Assembly: GCF_035984415.1 (NCBI RefSeq)
Contig: NZ_CP130720.1
Location: 8,494,001-8,558,000 of the forward strand
Origin: Streptomyces sp. NBC_01296
GTDB lineage: Bacteria; Actinomycetota; Actinomycetes; Streptomycetales; Streptomycetaceae
Reading direction: 5' to 3'
DNA length: 64,000 nt
In this document: positions 1 to 7,764 of the stretch, piece by piece
Position numbering within the stretch: position 1 is the stretch's first letter
Layout of the letters: each line of letters begins with the position of its first letter
Translations under genes and position numbers: made by a program
Notes under the pieces: generated by a model
The model's database searches: none
What the model was told of the DNA's origin: nothing
The model's input: only the letters and a program-made list of their open reading frames with translations

Positions 1-30
1 GGTCGGTCCCGTCCGCCGACAGGTCTTCGG

Positions 31-59
31 CAGGGGTCCGCCACCGCCGAGGACCCCTG
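31..59. terminator. stem-loop after the first gene
   Basis: Perfect 9-bp arms (31-39 and 51-59) enclose an 11-base loop. It lies just beyond the 3' end of the minus-strand gene that stops at 77. There is no U-run, which is common for Streptomyces terminators, so the role is inferred from position. Confidence 0.5.
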
Positions 60-76
60 CAGGGACAGAGCCTGCC

Positions 77-580
77 TTACCCCAGAGCGGCGTTCTCGTT
101 GTCCAGCAGGCCCAGCAGCAGCGCCCGGTGGAGGGCGGCGACCGGCTCGAGCAGGTCGGGGTGGCGCAGCAACGGCGCGGCGTCGCGTCCGTCGTTGCCG
201 GGACGGGTGAGACGGTTGACCTCGACAGCATGGCCGCGGTCGACGAGGCGGTGGGCGCCGACGGCGAGGGCGGGGTCCGCGAGGAGGCAGGCGGCCCAGC
301 TGACGACGGTTTCGTCCACCCAAGTCCGCCAGCCGGCGCTGGCGTCGCTGCCGTGATCGGCACTGGTCAGCCAGTCCAGCCGGGAGCTTCCGCCCGGGCC
401 GAGCAGATGCAGCAGCTGTGCGTCGAGCGGGGTCGGGTACCGCAGGTCGGCAGCAAGGGTGACGGCCTGCCTGGCCTGGGCCTCGGCCAGCGCCCGGCTG
501 TACGCGCCCGGGGCGGGCGGGAAGGCGGTCAGCAGCCAGCGCGTGCCGGCGGCTATGACAGGTGCGAGATCGGCGGACAC
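77..580 (-). CDS. hypothetical protein, about 167 aa
   Basis: No family recognised. The codon pattern (high GC3) is that of a real gene. The reading frame is open up to 694, but the best start is the GTG at 580 because GAGGAA lies seven bases upstream. The ATG at 694 would add 38 Arg/Ser-rich residues. The protein is Ala/Leu-rich and probably all-helical, with no signal peptide, no transmembrane segment and no obvious catalytic motif. It stands alone, with a stem-loop behind it. Existence is fairly sure, function unknown. Confidence 0.6.
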   Translation of the reverse strand: MSADLAPVIAAGTRWLLTAFPPAPGAYSRALAEAQARQAVTLAADLRYPTPLDAQLLHLLGPGGSSRLDWLTSADHGSDASAGWRTWVDETVVSWAACLLADPALAVGAHRLVDRGHAVEVNRLTRPGNDGRDAAPLLRHPDLLEPVAALHRALLLGLLDNENAALG

Positions 581-771
581 GGCGGCTTCCTCGAGGGTGT
601 GCTCGCTCCTGGTCCGTGCCGGGTGCGCGAGCTGCGGCGCGAAGCTGCGCCGCTCCGCTCGTGGGCGACCAGCGTAGCCGGAAGCGCTGGGCATTCGGCA
701 TGACGCACATCACCGTCCGTCCAGGGCGGCGGGCCCGGAGACACTACATCCGGGCCCGCTCACCTGAGCGA

Positions 772-1332
772 TCAGGACTTGCCGCGGCCGGTCACGAAGT
801 CGCGTGCCCGGTCCACCAGGCCGGCGCCCGGTGCGAGGAGCTTGCTGGCGGTGGGACTGCTCGGTGCGGCCGGGTGCGGGCGGGTGGGTGCCATGGCCTT
901 GGCGCGGCGGATCTTGTCACCGAGCTCGTCGAGCTGCTGCGGGGTGCAGGCTCGCCGCAGCATCGGGAAGAGGTTGCTCTCCTCGTCCTGGACGTGGGCG
1001 GCGACCTCGTCCATGAGCTTCTGCAGGAGCGGGCTGATCTGCGCGTCGTCGGTGCTCATCTTCTCCAGCTGCTTGAGGATCTTCTCGACGCGGCCGTGGT
1101 CCTCGATCTCCTTATCCGCCATGCGCCCGCCGCCTTCGACGTGCTCGCGTACCGCCGGGTAGAGGTACTGCTCCTCGGCGACGGAGTGGCGCACCAGCTC
1201 GATGGTGATCTCGTCGATGAGATCGCGGAGCTCCTGTCCGGTACCGGTCATGGCCTGAAGGCGGCTGAACATCCCCTCCACCTCCCGATGGTCGGCCATC
1301 AGCTCGTCGATCGCGTTTCCGCCGTGTCCCAT
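772..1332 (-). CDS. hemerythrin (HHE) domain protein
   Basis: Cytoplasmic hemerythrin-like protein of 186 aa. Members bind a di-iron or mixed metal centre through conserved His and Glu and are linked to oxygen, NO or redox stress. The typical N-terminus (GHGGNAIDELMADHREVE) is followed by the HSVAEEQYLYPAV helix, an EDHGRVE segment and a second HVQDEESNLFPML helix, so the metal ligands appear present. The start at 1332 is chosen because GGAG lies five bases upstream and it matches the usual family start. In-frame ATG codons at 1380 and 1491 would add a low-complexity leader. The last 50 residues are a Pro/Ser-rich tail. A second, broken hemerythrin gene lies at 43.2-43.6 kb. Confidence 0.85.
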   Translation of the reverse strand: MGHGGNAIDELMADHREVEGMFSRLQAMTGTGQELRDLIDEITIELVRHSVAEEQYLYPAVREHVEGGGRMADKEIEDHGRVEKILKQLEKMSTDDAQISPLLQKLMDEVAAHVQDEESNLFPMLRRACTPQQLDELGDKIRRAKAMAPTRPHPAAPSSPTASKLLAPGAGLVDRARDFVTGRGKS

Positions 1333-1487
1333 GTCGTCTCCATGCGTGCCGTGGGTTGGGCCGCTCCGGCCCGATGCCATCGGTTCCCCGCCGGAGCCGG
1401 AGGCGCCCGGCCGCACAGGGTGTCTCACCCGCGTGGAGGAGGGAGCCCACTGTTTTCGGCGCGACGAGGCGGGGTGGGGGCTGGTGG

Positions 1488-2281
1488 TCACGGTCGGCTG
1501 CTTCTGCCGGTCATCAGCCGTCCGAGCGGCCAGGTCGTGATCAGCCGGTCCGTGCCCAGGCCGATCCGGGCCGCGCGGGCGTATCCCGTGCTCTGCCAGT
1601 GCAGCTGTCCGGGGGCGTGGGCGTCCGTGTCCACGGCGAAGCGGCAGCCTGCATGAGCAGGTCGTCCGGTGGGTCCCGCCGCTCTGGCCGGCAGCTGATC
1701 TCCACTGCGGTTCCGGAATCCGCGCACGCGGCGAAAACGGTCTCGGCGTCGAAGCGGGACTGCGGGCGCCCCCGACCGGTGATGATCCGTCCCGTGCAGT
1801 GTCCCAGAACGTCGACGTGCGGGTTGCGCACCGCGGCCACCATGCGGGCAGTCATCGGCTCGGGTTCCGAGCGGAGCTTGGAGTGCACGGACGCCACGAC
1901 GATGTCGAGCCGGCCGAGCAGGTCTTCGTCCTGGTCGAGTGAGCCGTCCTCGAGGATGTCGCACTCGATGCCGGTCAGCAGCCGGAAGCCGGGGTCCATG
2001 GCGGAGTTCACGGCGGCCACAGCCTCCAGTTGGCTTTCCAGGCGCTCGGGGCTCAGTCCATGGGCGATCGTCAGCCGTGGCGAGTGATCGGTCAGAACGG
2101 CCCACTGGTGGCCCAGGGAGCGGACCGAATCGACCATGTCCTCAAGCGGGCTGCCGCCGTCCGACCAGTTGGAGTGCAGGTGGCAGTCGCCGGTGCTCGC
2201 AGCCGCGAGGTCCCGGTCGGCGTGGGCGTCGGGGTCGGCCTCGGCCTGCAGGCGGACGAGGTAGCTCGGGACCAGCTCCAC
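1488..2281 (-). pseudogene. PHP-domain phosphoesterase, truncated and frameshifted
   Basis: The PHP domain (family of PolX C-terminal domains and YcdX-type phosphatases) is clear. GDCHLHSNWSDGG carries the first metal-binding HxH, followed by VLTDHSPR, GIECDIL and VASVHSK. The gene is damaged at both ends. Upstream of the GTG at 2281 an in-frame TGA occurs eight codons away, and the roughly 100-residue N-terminal helix-hairpin-helix part of full-length relatives is missing. Near 1645-1650 the frame is lost. The proper C-terminus (CRFAVDTDAHAPGQL, then ITTWPLGRLM) continues in another frame and stops at 1488. The final metal-binding DxH is therefore not joined to the rest. Confidence 0.8.
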
Positions 2282-2534
2282 GTAGCGCGCGAGCTCGGCG
2301 TGTCACCCATGCACGATGCTTCGATCACTGCTTCCGGCGCCGAGTGCATTGCCTCGCCCGAGCGGCCGCGCTCGCCCGGGCGGGCTTTCACGCTCCCCTC
2401 TCGACGGGAGCCGATTATCTCCCCACTAGGCGCACGAAAATCTATGCTGGCTGGAGTAGACATTGGGCGGTGGCGTGGGTATGTTCTCTCTCGTAGCCCA
2501 GAGAGACCGAAGGGCCTGGCAGAGACGAACTGCC

Positions 2535-2905
2535 GGGCAGCAGTACCAGTAGTTGCAGTTCGCAGGACGGTGCGGTGGTGGAGTTTCGAAGCCAGGGTTG
2601 TTGCAGGACGGCGACGGGACTGACGGCCGGACCGGGTGGCCCGCAGTCATCAGGGGCTGCCAGAGCGGTACCGCAGTTAACGCAGTGGCAGTACCCGCAG
2701 TTCGCAGTACCAGCAGTGCAGTCAGTGAGCGGTACCTCGGTAAAGGCGTCGGCTGCGGGCGCGCGTACCGGGAAGTTCGGCAGTGGGGTTCCAAGCCAGA
2801 GCAGATGCAGGATGGGCAACGGGGCTGGCTGCCGAAGAGTGGCGCTGTGACAGGCCACCAGCAGTGCGCGGTAGAGCAGCAACAGCAGTGCGCAGTGCCC
2901 CGCTT
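2535..2905 (+). repeat. GCAGT-rich repetitive leader region
   Basis: About 370 bases carry dozens of GCAG, GCAGT and GCAGTACC motifs, densest at 2535-2570, 2640-2725 and 2855-2905, with spacing of roughly 5-10 bases. Two segments (about 2576-2617 and 2782-2823) align as diverged copies, sharing TTCnAAGCCAG and TGCAGGA. Open frames here are rich in Cys, Gln or Pro, lack ribosome binding sites and match nothing. I read it as noncoding. It lies upstream of, and in the same orientation as, the HTH gene at 3181, so it may be a structured 5' leader or a multi-site protein-binding region. Confidence 0.5.
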
Positions 2906-3122
2906 CACCAGCAGTTGATCAATGAGGAAGAACGGAGGAGCCAGGCGCCATCAGGATCGCCCGGGCCGAAGGCTGAGCCCGGGTACCGCAGGACATCGAT
3001 AGTGAGGTGGTCTCCGGTCAAGCAACCGCGATCCCCGCACTCCCGGCAGCAAGTCGGCCGGGGCGGCGGAAACAGGAGGTCGGCGCAGTATCAGGGCCGA
3101 CAGATGGTGTAGTAGTTCCTTC

Positions 3123-3154
3123 GGGGCCCTGGTGCCGTACGGCACCAGGGCCCC
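3123..3154. promoter_or_regulatory. perfect 32-bp palindrome before the HTH gene
   Basis: Two 16-base arms (3123-3138 and 3139-3154) are exactly complementary with no spacer. As RNA this would fold into a very stable hairpin with a GUAC loop ending 26 bases before the start codon at 3181. It could be an attenuator or terminator of the GCAGT-rich leader, or a dimeric operator. Sequence alone does not decide. Confidence 0.6.
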
Positions 3155-3180
3155 TCCATGCGTTCCATGAGAGAGGTGCA

Positions 3181-3519
3181 ATGACCGCAGACGACTCGTT
3201 CGGCCGTCTTGACGACGACGACTACCCCGCCTACACCATGGGCCGGGCCGCCGCCATGCTCGGCACCACCCAGGGCTTCCTACGCGCCATCGGCGAAGCC
3301 CGCCTGATCACCCCGCTGCGATCCGAGGGCGGACACCGCCGCTACTCCCGCTACCAACTGCGCATCGCGGCACGCGCGCGGGAACTCGTCGACCAGGGCA
3401 CCCCCATCGATGCCGCCTGCCGCATCATCATCCTCGAGGACCAGCTCGAAGAAGCCCAGCGCATCAACGCCGAGTACCGCAAGGCTGCAGGATCGCCAAA
3501 CCCGACGACCTCCACCTGA
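3181..3519 (+). CDS. MerR-like single-HTH DNA-binding protein
   Basis: 112 aa. The segment from about residue 18 (YTMGRAAAMLGTTQGFLRAIGEARLITPLRSEGGHRRYSRYQL, read in parts) is a MerR-type winged helix: the recognition helix region is followed by the GGHRRYS wing and a short second helical part. A coiled-coil-like tail (LEDQLEEAQRINAEYRKA) ends the protein. There is no effector-binding domain. The N-terminus is Asp-rich. GAGAGG before the ATG gives a good ribosome binding site. Small MerR-like proteins such as BldC bind DNA as head-to-tail oligomers on direct repeats, which makes the repetitive leader upstream notable. A transcriptional regulator is likely. Its targets are unknown. Confidence 0.82.
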   Translation: MTADDSFGRLDDDDYPAYTMGRAAAMLGTTQGFLRAIGEARLITPLRSEGGHRRYSRYQLRIAARARELVDQGTPIDAACRIIILEDQLEEAQRINAEYRKAAGSPNPTTST

Positions 3520-4100
3520 AGTGCACGGTCGCCGCTCCCGTCGAGCGGGCCGCCTGGCACGGTGCGGCTTCCAACTCGCCTTCGGGGTGATCATCGCGGT
3601 GCATCCGTGGCCGGGAGGGTTGTGGAGAGGCTGACCCGATAGCCAATGCACTCCCGCCAGACTGCGACGTCGCCAATGCGCGCCGGTTACTCGGTCCCGG
3701 CCAGGCCGCGCCCCTTTGGCAGCGTAGGGTCGGCCGCCCCTCGGGGTCAGCCAGGAACCTCGTCGTAGAGCTGCTGCCCGCAAGCGCAGCAGCACAGGAA
3801 CGTCAGCAACCACTGCCAGGCGGGTCAGCAGTCGACAAATCTGTGAATCGTTGCCCGATCTCACAGCAGGACGATCTCCGCTATCAGTGCCTCGTTGGCC
3901 TCAGACACGGTCGGCGTGCGGGACAAAGCCCAACCAGGATCGTCCCGCACGCCCGGATCCGTCCGCTCAAATGGCATCTGCCATTCAACGTCGCAACCAC
4001 CTGCGGTTGCATGCCCCGAACGGATGATGTCGGTGCCGGCCCCTTCGCTGAAACGGACCGGCACCCATCCTTTTGTGTGCCTGCGACCACGTCGTGGGGT
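3520..4100. other. intergenic, no convincing gene
   Basis: About 580 bases between the HTH gene and the convergent hsp18 regulator. Short frames exist on both strands (for example 3861-4064, minus), but none has a ribosome binding site or a family I recognise. It may hold decayed sequence. Confidence 0.4.
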
Positions 4101-4769
4101 TCATGTGCCGCGCTGGTCGTGGGTGTCCTGGCGGAGCTGGTCGGTATGCCGGGTCAGGGCGTCGATGCGTTCGGCAAGCTCGGCGTTCTCGGGCCTCAGA
4201 TGGTCCCGGGTGTCGGTCAGGGGGCGCACGAGGCGGGCGGCGTCGTTGTCGGCGAGGGCCAGGTTCAGGTCACCGATGGCGCCGTCGGCAGTGTCGGGCA
4301 GGCTGGTGAGAGCGGTGATCTGGCCTGCGAGACGGCGCAGGTCGGCCGCGTTGTCGCGGGCCCAGGCGGTCACGGTGCGGTCGGCGGCGCGCATGCCGCG
4401 GGTGGCCTGGACGCGCTGCTCGCCGGTGCTTCCGGCGGCGCCGGGCCGCAAACGCAGGTAGCGGCGCTCGGCTGCCTGCCGGCTGGCGACCCCCAGGGGC
4501 CCCGCGAGGTCGGCCCAGCTGGCGCCCGCTCCGCGGGCGGCTTCGATCAGGCCGCTCTCCCAGCCGGCGAGCTGCTCGCGGACTTCGCGCAGCGTCAGCA
4601 GCGCGGCCAGCGCGGGATGCGGACCGGAATCGGCTGCCGGCGCCGTCTCGGTCGTCGGCATTCCCGCGAAGGACTGCTGCGCGCCCTTGAGGGCCTGTTC
4701 GATGGTTTCCAGTGCCGCGGCGGCTACCGGGAAAGGGACTGGTGCGATCGGCTCGGGACCTTCGTTCAT
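4101..4769 (-). CDS. HSP18 transcriptional regulator
   Basis: 222 aa, cytoplasmic DNA-binding protein that matches the Streptomyces family annotated as HSP18 transcriptional regulator, encoded divergently from hsp18. After an Ala/Pro-rich N-terminus comes REVREQLAGWESGLIEAARGAG, then a helix-turn-helix (SWADLAGPLGVASRQAAERRYLRLRP, residues about 84-110). The remainder is predicted helical (AWARDNAADLRRLAGQI). The 128-bp gap to hsp18 holds two inverted repeats of the TGTCATC-N5-GATGACA type, so this protein most likely represses both genes, as RheA does in S. albus. Identity with RheA itself was not tested. Confidence 0.8.
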   Translation of the reverse strand: MNEGPEPIAPVPFPVAAAALETIEQALKGAQQSFAGMPTTETAPAADSGPHPALAALLTLREVREQLAGWESGLIEAARGAGASWADLAGPLGVASRQAAERRYLRLRPGAAGSTGEQRVQATRGMRAADRTVTAWARDNAADLRRLAGQITALTSLPDTADGAIGDLNLALADNDAARLVRPLTDTRDHLRPENAELAERIDALTRHTDQLRQDTHDQRGT

Positions 4770-4785
4770 GACACTCTCCGTCGTT

Positions 4786-4804
4786 CGTCATCCTCCAGAT
4801 GACA
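4786..4804. promoter_or_regulatory. RheA-type operator, distal copy
   Basis: CGTCATC-N5-GATGACA, an inverted repeat with six of seven arm positions paired. It is nearer the regulator gene and centred 26 bp from the second copy. From memory it fits the operator reported for the S. albus rheA/hsp18 divergon. Confidence 0.75.
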
Positions 4805-4810
4805 GCCTGC

Positions 4811-4839
4811 TTGTCATCGCTTCGATGACATGTTACAAC
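4811..4839 (+). promoter_or_regulatory. probable hsp18 promoter
   Basis: TTGTCA (4811-4816), a 17-base spacer, then TACAAC (4834-4839) resembles a vegetative promoter. It lies about 60 bases before the hsp18 start and overlaps the proximal operator. Confidence 0.55.
4812..4830. promoter_or_regulatory. RheA-type operator, proximal copy
   Basis: TGTCATC-N5-GATGACA, a perfect 7-bp inverted repeat. It overlaps the probable -35 box and spacer of the hsp18 promoter, which is a repressor-type arrangement. Confidence 0.85.
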
Positions 4840-4897
4840 GGAGGCACGTTGAAGCGCATTGGCAGTTCCTGCCTGAACCAACTGGAGGTGTTTCGCG

Positions 4898-5332
4898 ATG
4901 TTGATGCGCACTGACCCGTTCCGCGAGATGGACCGCATCGTCCAGCAGCTGTCCGGTACCTCGGGCAGTTGGTCGAAGCCGTCCGTGATGCCGATGGACG
5001 CCTACCGCCAGGGCGACGCGTACGTGATCGCCTTCGACCTCCCCGGCGTCAGCACCGAGGCGATCGACATCGACGTCGAGCGGAACATGCTGACCGTCAA
5101 GGCCGAGCGCCGGCCCGCGGAGAAGTCCGAAGGCGTGCAGATGGAGCTCTCCGAGCGGCCCCTCGGTGTCTTCTCCCGCCAGATCATGCTGGCCGACACC
5201 CTCGACACCGAGCAGATCGAAGCCGACTACGACGCAGGTGTCCTCACCCTGCGGATCCCGATCGCCGAGCGCGCGAAGCCGCGGAAGATCGCCATTGGCG
5301 GCGAGTCCGGCCGCAAGCAGATCTCCGGCTGA
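4898..5332 (+). CDS. hsp18: small heat-shock protein, Hsp20 family
   Basis: 144 aa alpha-crystallin-type chaperone that holds unfolding proteins in the cytoplasm. The N-terminus MLMRTDPFREMDRIVQQLSG is typical of actinobacterial Hsp18. The alpha-crystallin domain runs from about residue 35 to 130 (AFDLPGVSTEAIDIDVE, then LTVKAERRP), with the conserved GVLTLRIPIAE strand and a short tail. GGAGG lies ten bases upstream of the ATG. It is divergent from the regulator at 4769 and controlled by the paired operators between them. Two DUF2267 genes follow in the same direction and may share its stress induction. Confidence 0.93.
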   Translation: MLMRTDPFREMDRIVQQLSGTSGSWSKPSVMPMDAYRQGDAYVIAFDLPGVSTEAIDIDVERNMLTVKAERRPAEKSEGVQMELSERPLGVFSRQIMLADTLDTEQIEADYDAGVLTLRIPIAERAKPRKIAIGGESGRKQISG

Positions 5333-5431
5333 CCGGTCCGCCACCAGCGGCGGAGGACGGGGAACCCGATCCCCCTCCGGCATCCCGTCCTCCGCGCCCC
5401 TCTCCCCTTTCACCCCTCCCTGGGAGGTGAC

Positions 5432-5830
5432 GTGATGCCGATGCGCCGGGAGGCGTTCCTGGGCAACGTCCAGGAACGCGGCGAGTACCAGACCCTGGAT
5501 GAAGCCGAAAGGGCGGCCCGCGTCGTCCTGGCCCTGCTGGGCGCGCATCTGGTCGGCACCGTGCGAGCCGAGCTCGCCGCCCGGCTCCCAGAGACGTACG
5601 CCCTGATCCTTCTGAACCCCCTGCAGGCGGCAGAGCCGCTCTCCCCGGAACGTTTCGTCCGCGCGACGGCGGCCTGGATCGAAGGCGCCACCGAGCAGAC
5701 GGCCCTGTGGGACATCGGCGCTGTCCTGTCCACCGTGGCCGCGGCGGCGGGAGACGTCCTCATGCGCGAGGTCCTGCTCCAGCTCCCGCCCGGATACGAC
5801 CTCCTCTTCGGCCACCCCCAGCCCACCTGA
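5432..5830 (+). CDS. DUF2267 domain protein, copy 1
   Basis: About 132 aa. The typical DUF2267 pattern is visible: FLGNVQERGEYQTLDEAERAARVVLALLGAHL, a middle segment with LPETYALILLNPLQ, and VLLQLPPGYDLLF at the end. The function of the domain is not established. Genes of this family often sit among stress genes in actinobacteria. The start is GTG 5432 or ATG 5435; GGGAGG upstream suits either. It follows hsp18 by 99 bp and is paralogous to the next gene. Confidence 0.85.
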   Translation: MMPMRREAFLGNVQERGEYQTLDEAERAARVVLALLGAHLVGTVRAELAARLPETYALILLNPLQAAEPLSPERFVRATAAWIEGATEQTALWDIGAVLSTVAAAAGDVLMREVLLQLPPGYDLLFGHPQPT

Positions 5831-5878
5831 CACCGGCCGGAAACCGAAGTCCTCGAAGAGAAAGGCAACCGCAGCACC

Positions 5879-6322
5879 ATGTACGACCAGCCTCGAGCGA
5901 ACCCGTCCCTCGCGGCCATGACGTTCGACCAGATGCTGGAACGCGTGCGCTACGAAGGCGCCTATCCCACCCGCGAACGCGCCGAGGAAGCCGTCCGCAC
6001 CGTCCTTGCCTCCCTCGGCCGCCAGCTCGTCGGAGACGAACGCGTCGACCTCGCACAATGCCTGCCCCTCCAAGCCGCCCTCGTCCTGACCGCCCAGATC
6101 CCCGACACCCAACACCTCACCGGCTGGGGCTTCATCAAAGACATGGCCACGCGCAGCGGCACCAGCCCGGCCATCGCCCGCTGGGACACCGGCGCTGTAC
6201 TCGCCGTCGTCACACGCCTCGCCGGCCCCGACCTCCTCGCCCGGATCCTGCGCCAACTCCCCGGCGGCTACGCACTCCTCTTCGGCCAGGCAGAACTGCA
6301 CCAGCCCCAACCCGCCGCCTAG
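5879..6322 (+). CDS. DUF2267 domain protein, copy 2
   Basis: 147 aa. Same layout as the preceding gene: MTFDQMLERVRYEGAYPTRERAEEAVRTVLASLGRQLVGDERVDL, then LPLQAALVLTAQIP, and ILRQLPGGYALLFGQ. Forty-eight bp separate the two, so they are probably cotranscribed and arose by tandem duplication. A strong stem-loop follows at 6368. Role unknown; cytoplasmic, with no signal or transmembrane segment. Confidence 0.85.
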   Translation: MYDQPRANPSLAAMTFDQMLERVRYEGAYPTRERAEEAVRTVLASLGRQLVGDERVDLAQCLPLQAALVLTAQIPDTQHLTGWGFIKDMATRSGTSPAIARWDTGAVLAVVTRLAGPDLLARILRQLPGGYALLFGQAELHQPQPAA

Positions 6323-6367
6323 CGACAACCGTTCTGTTCCAGGCGCCATACCCGGCGTGACGCCGAC

Positions 6368-6398
6368 TGCCTGCCCCAGGCAGCTGCTGGGGCAGGCA
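6368..6398 (+). terminator. stem-loop after the DUF2267 pair
   Basis: Perfect 11-bp arms (6368-6378, 6388-6398) with a nine-base loop, 46 bases after the stop at 6322. No U-run. Probable terminator of the hsp18-DUF2267 transcripts. Confidence 0.6.
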
Positions 6399-6585
6399 CT
6401 TGTCGTCAGGGACAGCGGGCCACCACACCGAGGGGCCGATGCCCGAGGTCGCCCAAGGTTCCTCCAGCGTGGCCATGACGGCCTGACGGTGTCCTCGTCC
6501 CCGCCGTCGCAGACACCAGTGGCGCTGTCCGGGAAAGGCCGCGAGCGCGCCGGCCCTGGCGGCCACCCCGGGCCTGCGCCACGAG

Positions 6586-6861
6586 TTGCCCCAGCGGTCC
6601 CCGGACCCCCGGGTGCGGGCGGCGCTCGATCGCCAGGCAGCGGTGTTCCTCCTGCGTGATGCCGCCATGCGCGTTCCGGGCGTCAGCGGCGCCCGGATCC
6701 GTATCGCCCGGCACCGCGTCGGAGTCCGCGCGGATGTGCGCTTCCGCGCCCCGGCCGACGTGAAGGCCGACCTTGTGACCGTGTTGCGGGAAGAACTTGA
6801 CCGGCTGGCCCTCGCACGCACGCCTTCGCTCGCCGTTCGGGTCCGCGCACGCCGTACATGA
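6586..6861 (+). pseudogene. DUF6286-like protein, probably N-truncated
   Basis: The C-terminal part of a DUF6286-type protein from an alkaline-shock (Asp23/AmaP) cluster: SPDPRVRAALDRQAAVFLLRDAA, VPGVSGARIRIARHRVGVRADVRF, and LREELDRLALARTPSLAVRV. In-frame coding extends upstream to 6487 (ALAATPGLRHELPQ, the end of a membrane helix in relatives), but no start codon with a ribosome binding site is found there. TTG 6586 is only a formal start. The membrane segments expected before it are absent, so the gene has probably lost its N-terminus. The broken amaP follows by 46 bp. Confidence 0.55.
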
Positions 6862-6907
6862 CCCGCCCGCGGACGCTCACGGCGAGAAGAGACAGGAATC
6901 GGATCCC

Positions 6908-7512
6908 ATGAAGAGGAAATCCGTAGCCAACCGAATCCTGCTGGCTTCGACAGGCATCCTCCTGCTCGGCGCGGGATGCCTGATGCTGGCGAGTGGCTTC
7001 GACCTGTACCGGCGCTGGCACCTGGCACCACCCGACGGCTGGCCCCTGACCGCTCACGACCAGGTCCTGCTCACCGAGGCCGACCGCACCCATTGGACGA
7101 CCGCAGGATGGTGGTGGCCCGCGGTCATCGCCGTTGACCGTCGTCGTCCTGCTCGCACTGTGGTGGCTGTTGGCGCAACTACGACGCACTCACCCCGGCC
7201 ACATACCCGTCCAGGGACCACCCGCGGTAGAGGGAGTGGAACTGCGCGAGCAAGCCCTCAGCAACGCCCTTGCCGCCGATGCCCCGGCAGCTGCCCGGCA
7301 TCCGAGCGGCGGCGGCGCAGATGGACGGCTCCCCGCGCCATCCCGAAGCACACCTCCACCTCACCCTCTCGCCCGACGGCGAACCCGGGCCCGTCCTCCA
7401 AGCGCTGTGTGAAGGTCCGCTTGATCGCGCCCGCCAGACAAGCGGTTACGACCGACTGCCGGCCGTGGTACAGCTGCGAGTCGCCCCCCACAAAGCCCGT
7501 CCCGCCGATTGA
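6908..7512 (+). pseudogene. amaP: alkaline-shock membrane anchor AmaP, frameshifted
   Basis: AmaP anchors Asp23-type proteins at the membrane. Read across three frames, the protein is complete: first helix NRILLASTGILLLGAG, then DRTHWTTAGWWWPAVIA, second helix TVVVLLALWWLLAQLRR after a frame change near 7130, and the cytoplasmic domain LPGIRAAAAQMDGSPRHPEAHLHL after another change near 7280, ending at the TGA at 7512. At least two small indels are needed to restore it. The ATG at 6908 has only a weak ribosome binding site. It is either a decayed gene or a double sequencing error. Confidence 0.75.
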
Positions 7513-7764
7513 CACCCTGCTGGCCGAGCTGAAGGCAGGGCCTGGCTTGGCAGATGCGTTCCGTCCAGGGGCCCGAGCAAGGTCCGGCACACCGCGGGAC
7601 GAACACGCCCGGCACGTCAGCCTGCGCGCCCCGCAACCACAGGTCCGGCGCCTGGAGAAATGACCGACAAGCCCGGGAGGCGCCCGCCGCCGCGGTGGTG
7701 AGGTTCGGTGTACAGCACGCGAGAAGAGGACATGTAAGACATTCTTGCTGTACGGGAGGCCGTT

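Noticed and set aside
2535..2905. GCAGT repeats as a CRISPR array or retron RNA
   Set aside because: Units are short, irregularly spaced and without unique spacers; no cas gene or reverse transcriptase is present in the window.
2426..2908. Cys-rich minus-strand frames across the GCAGT repeats
   Set aside because: The Cys and Thr runs come from repeated ACTGC/TGC triplets; no ribosome binding site and no conserved pattern.
4814..6349. 511-codon minus-strand open frame opposite hsp18 and the DUF2267 genes
   Set aside because: It is the antisense shadow of GC3-rich genes; composition is Gly/Glu/Asp-rich with no domain, while all three plus-strand genes are recognisable.
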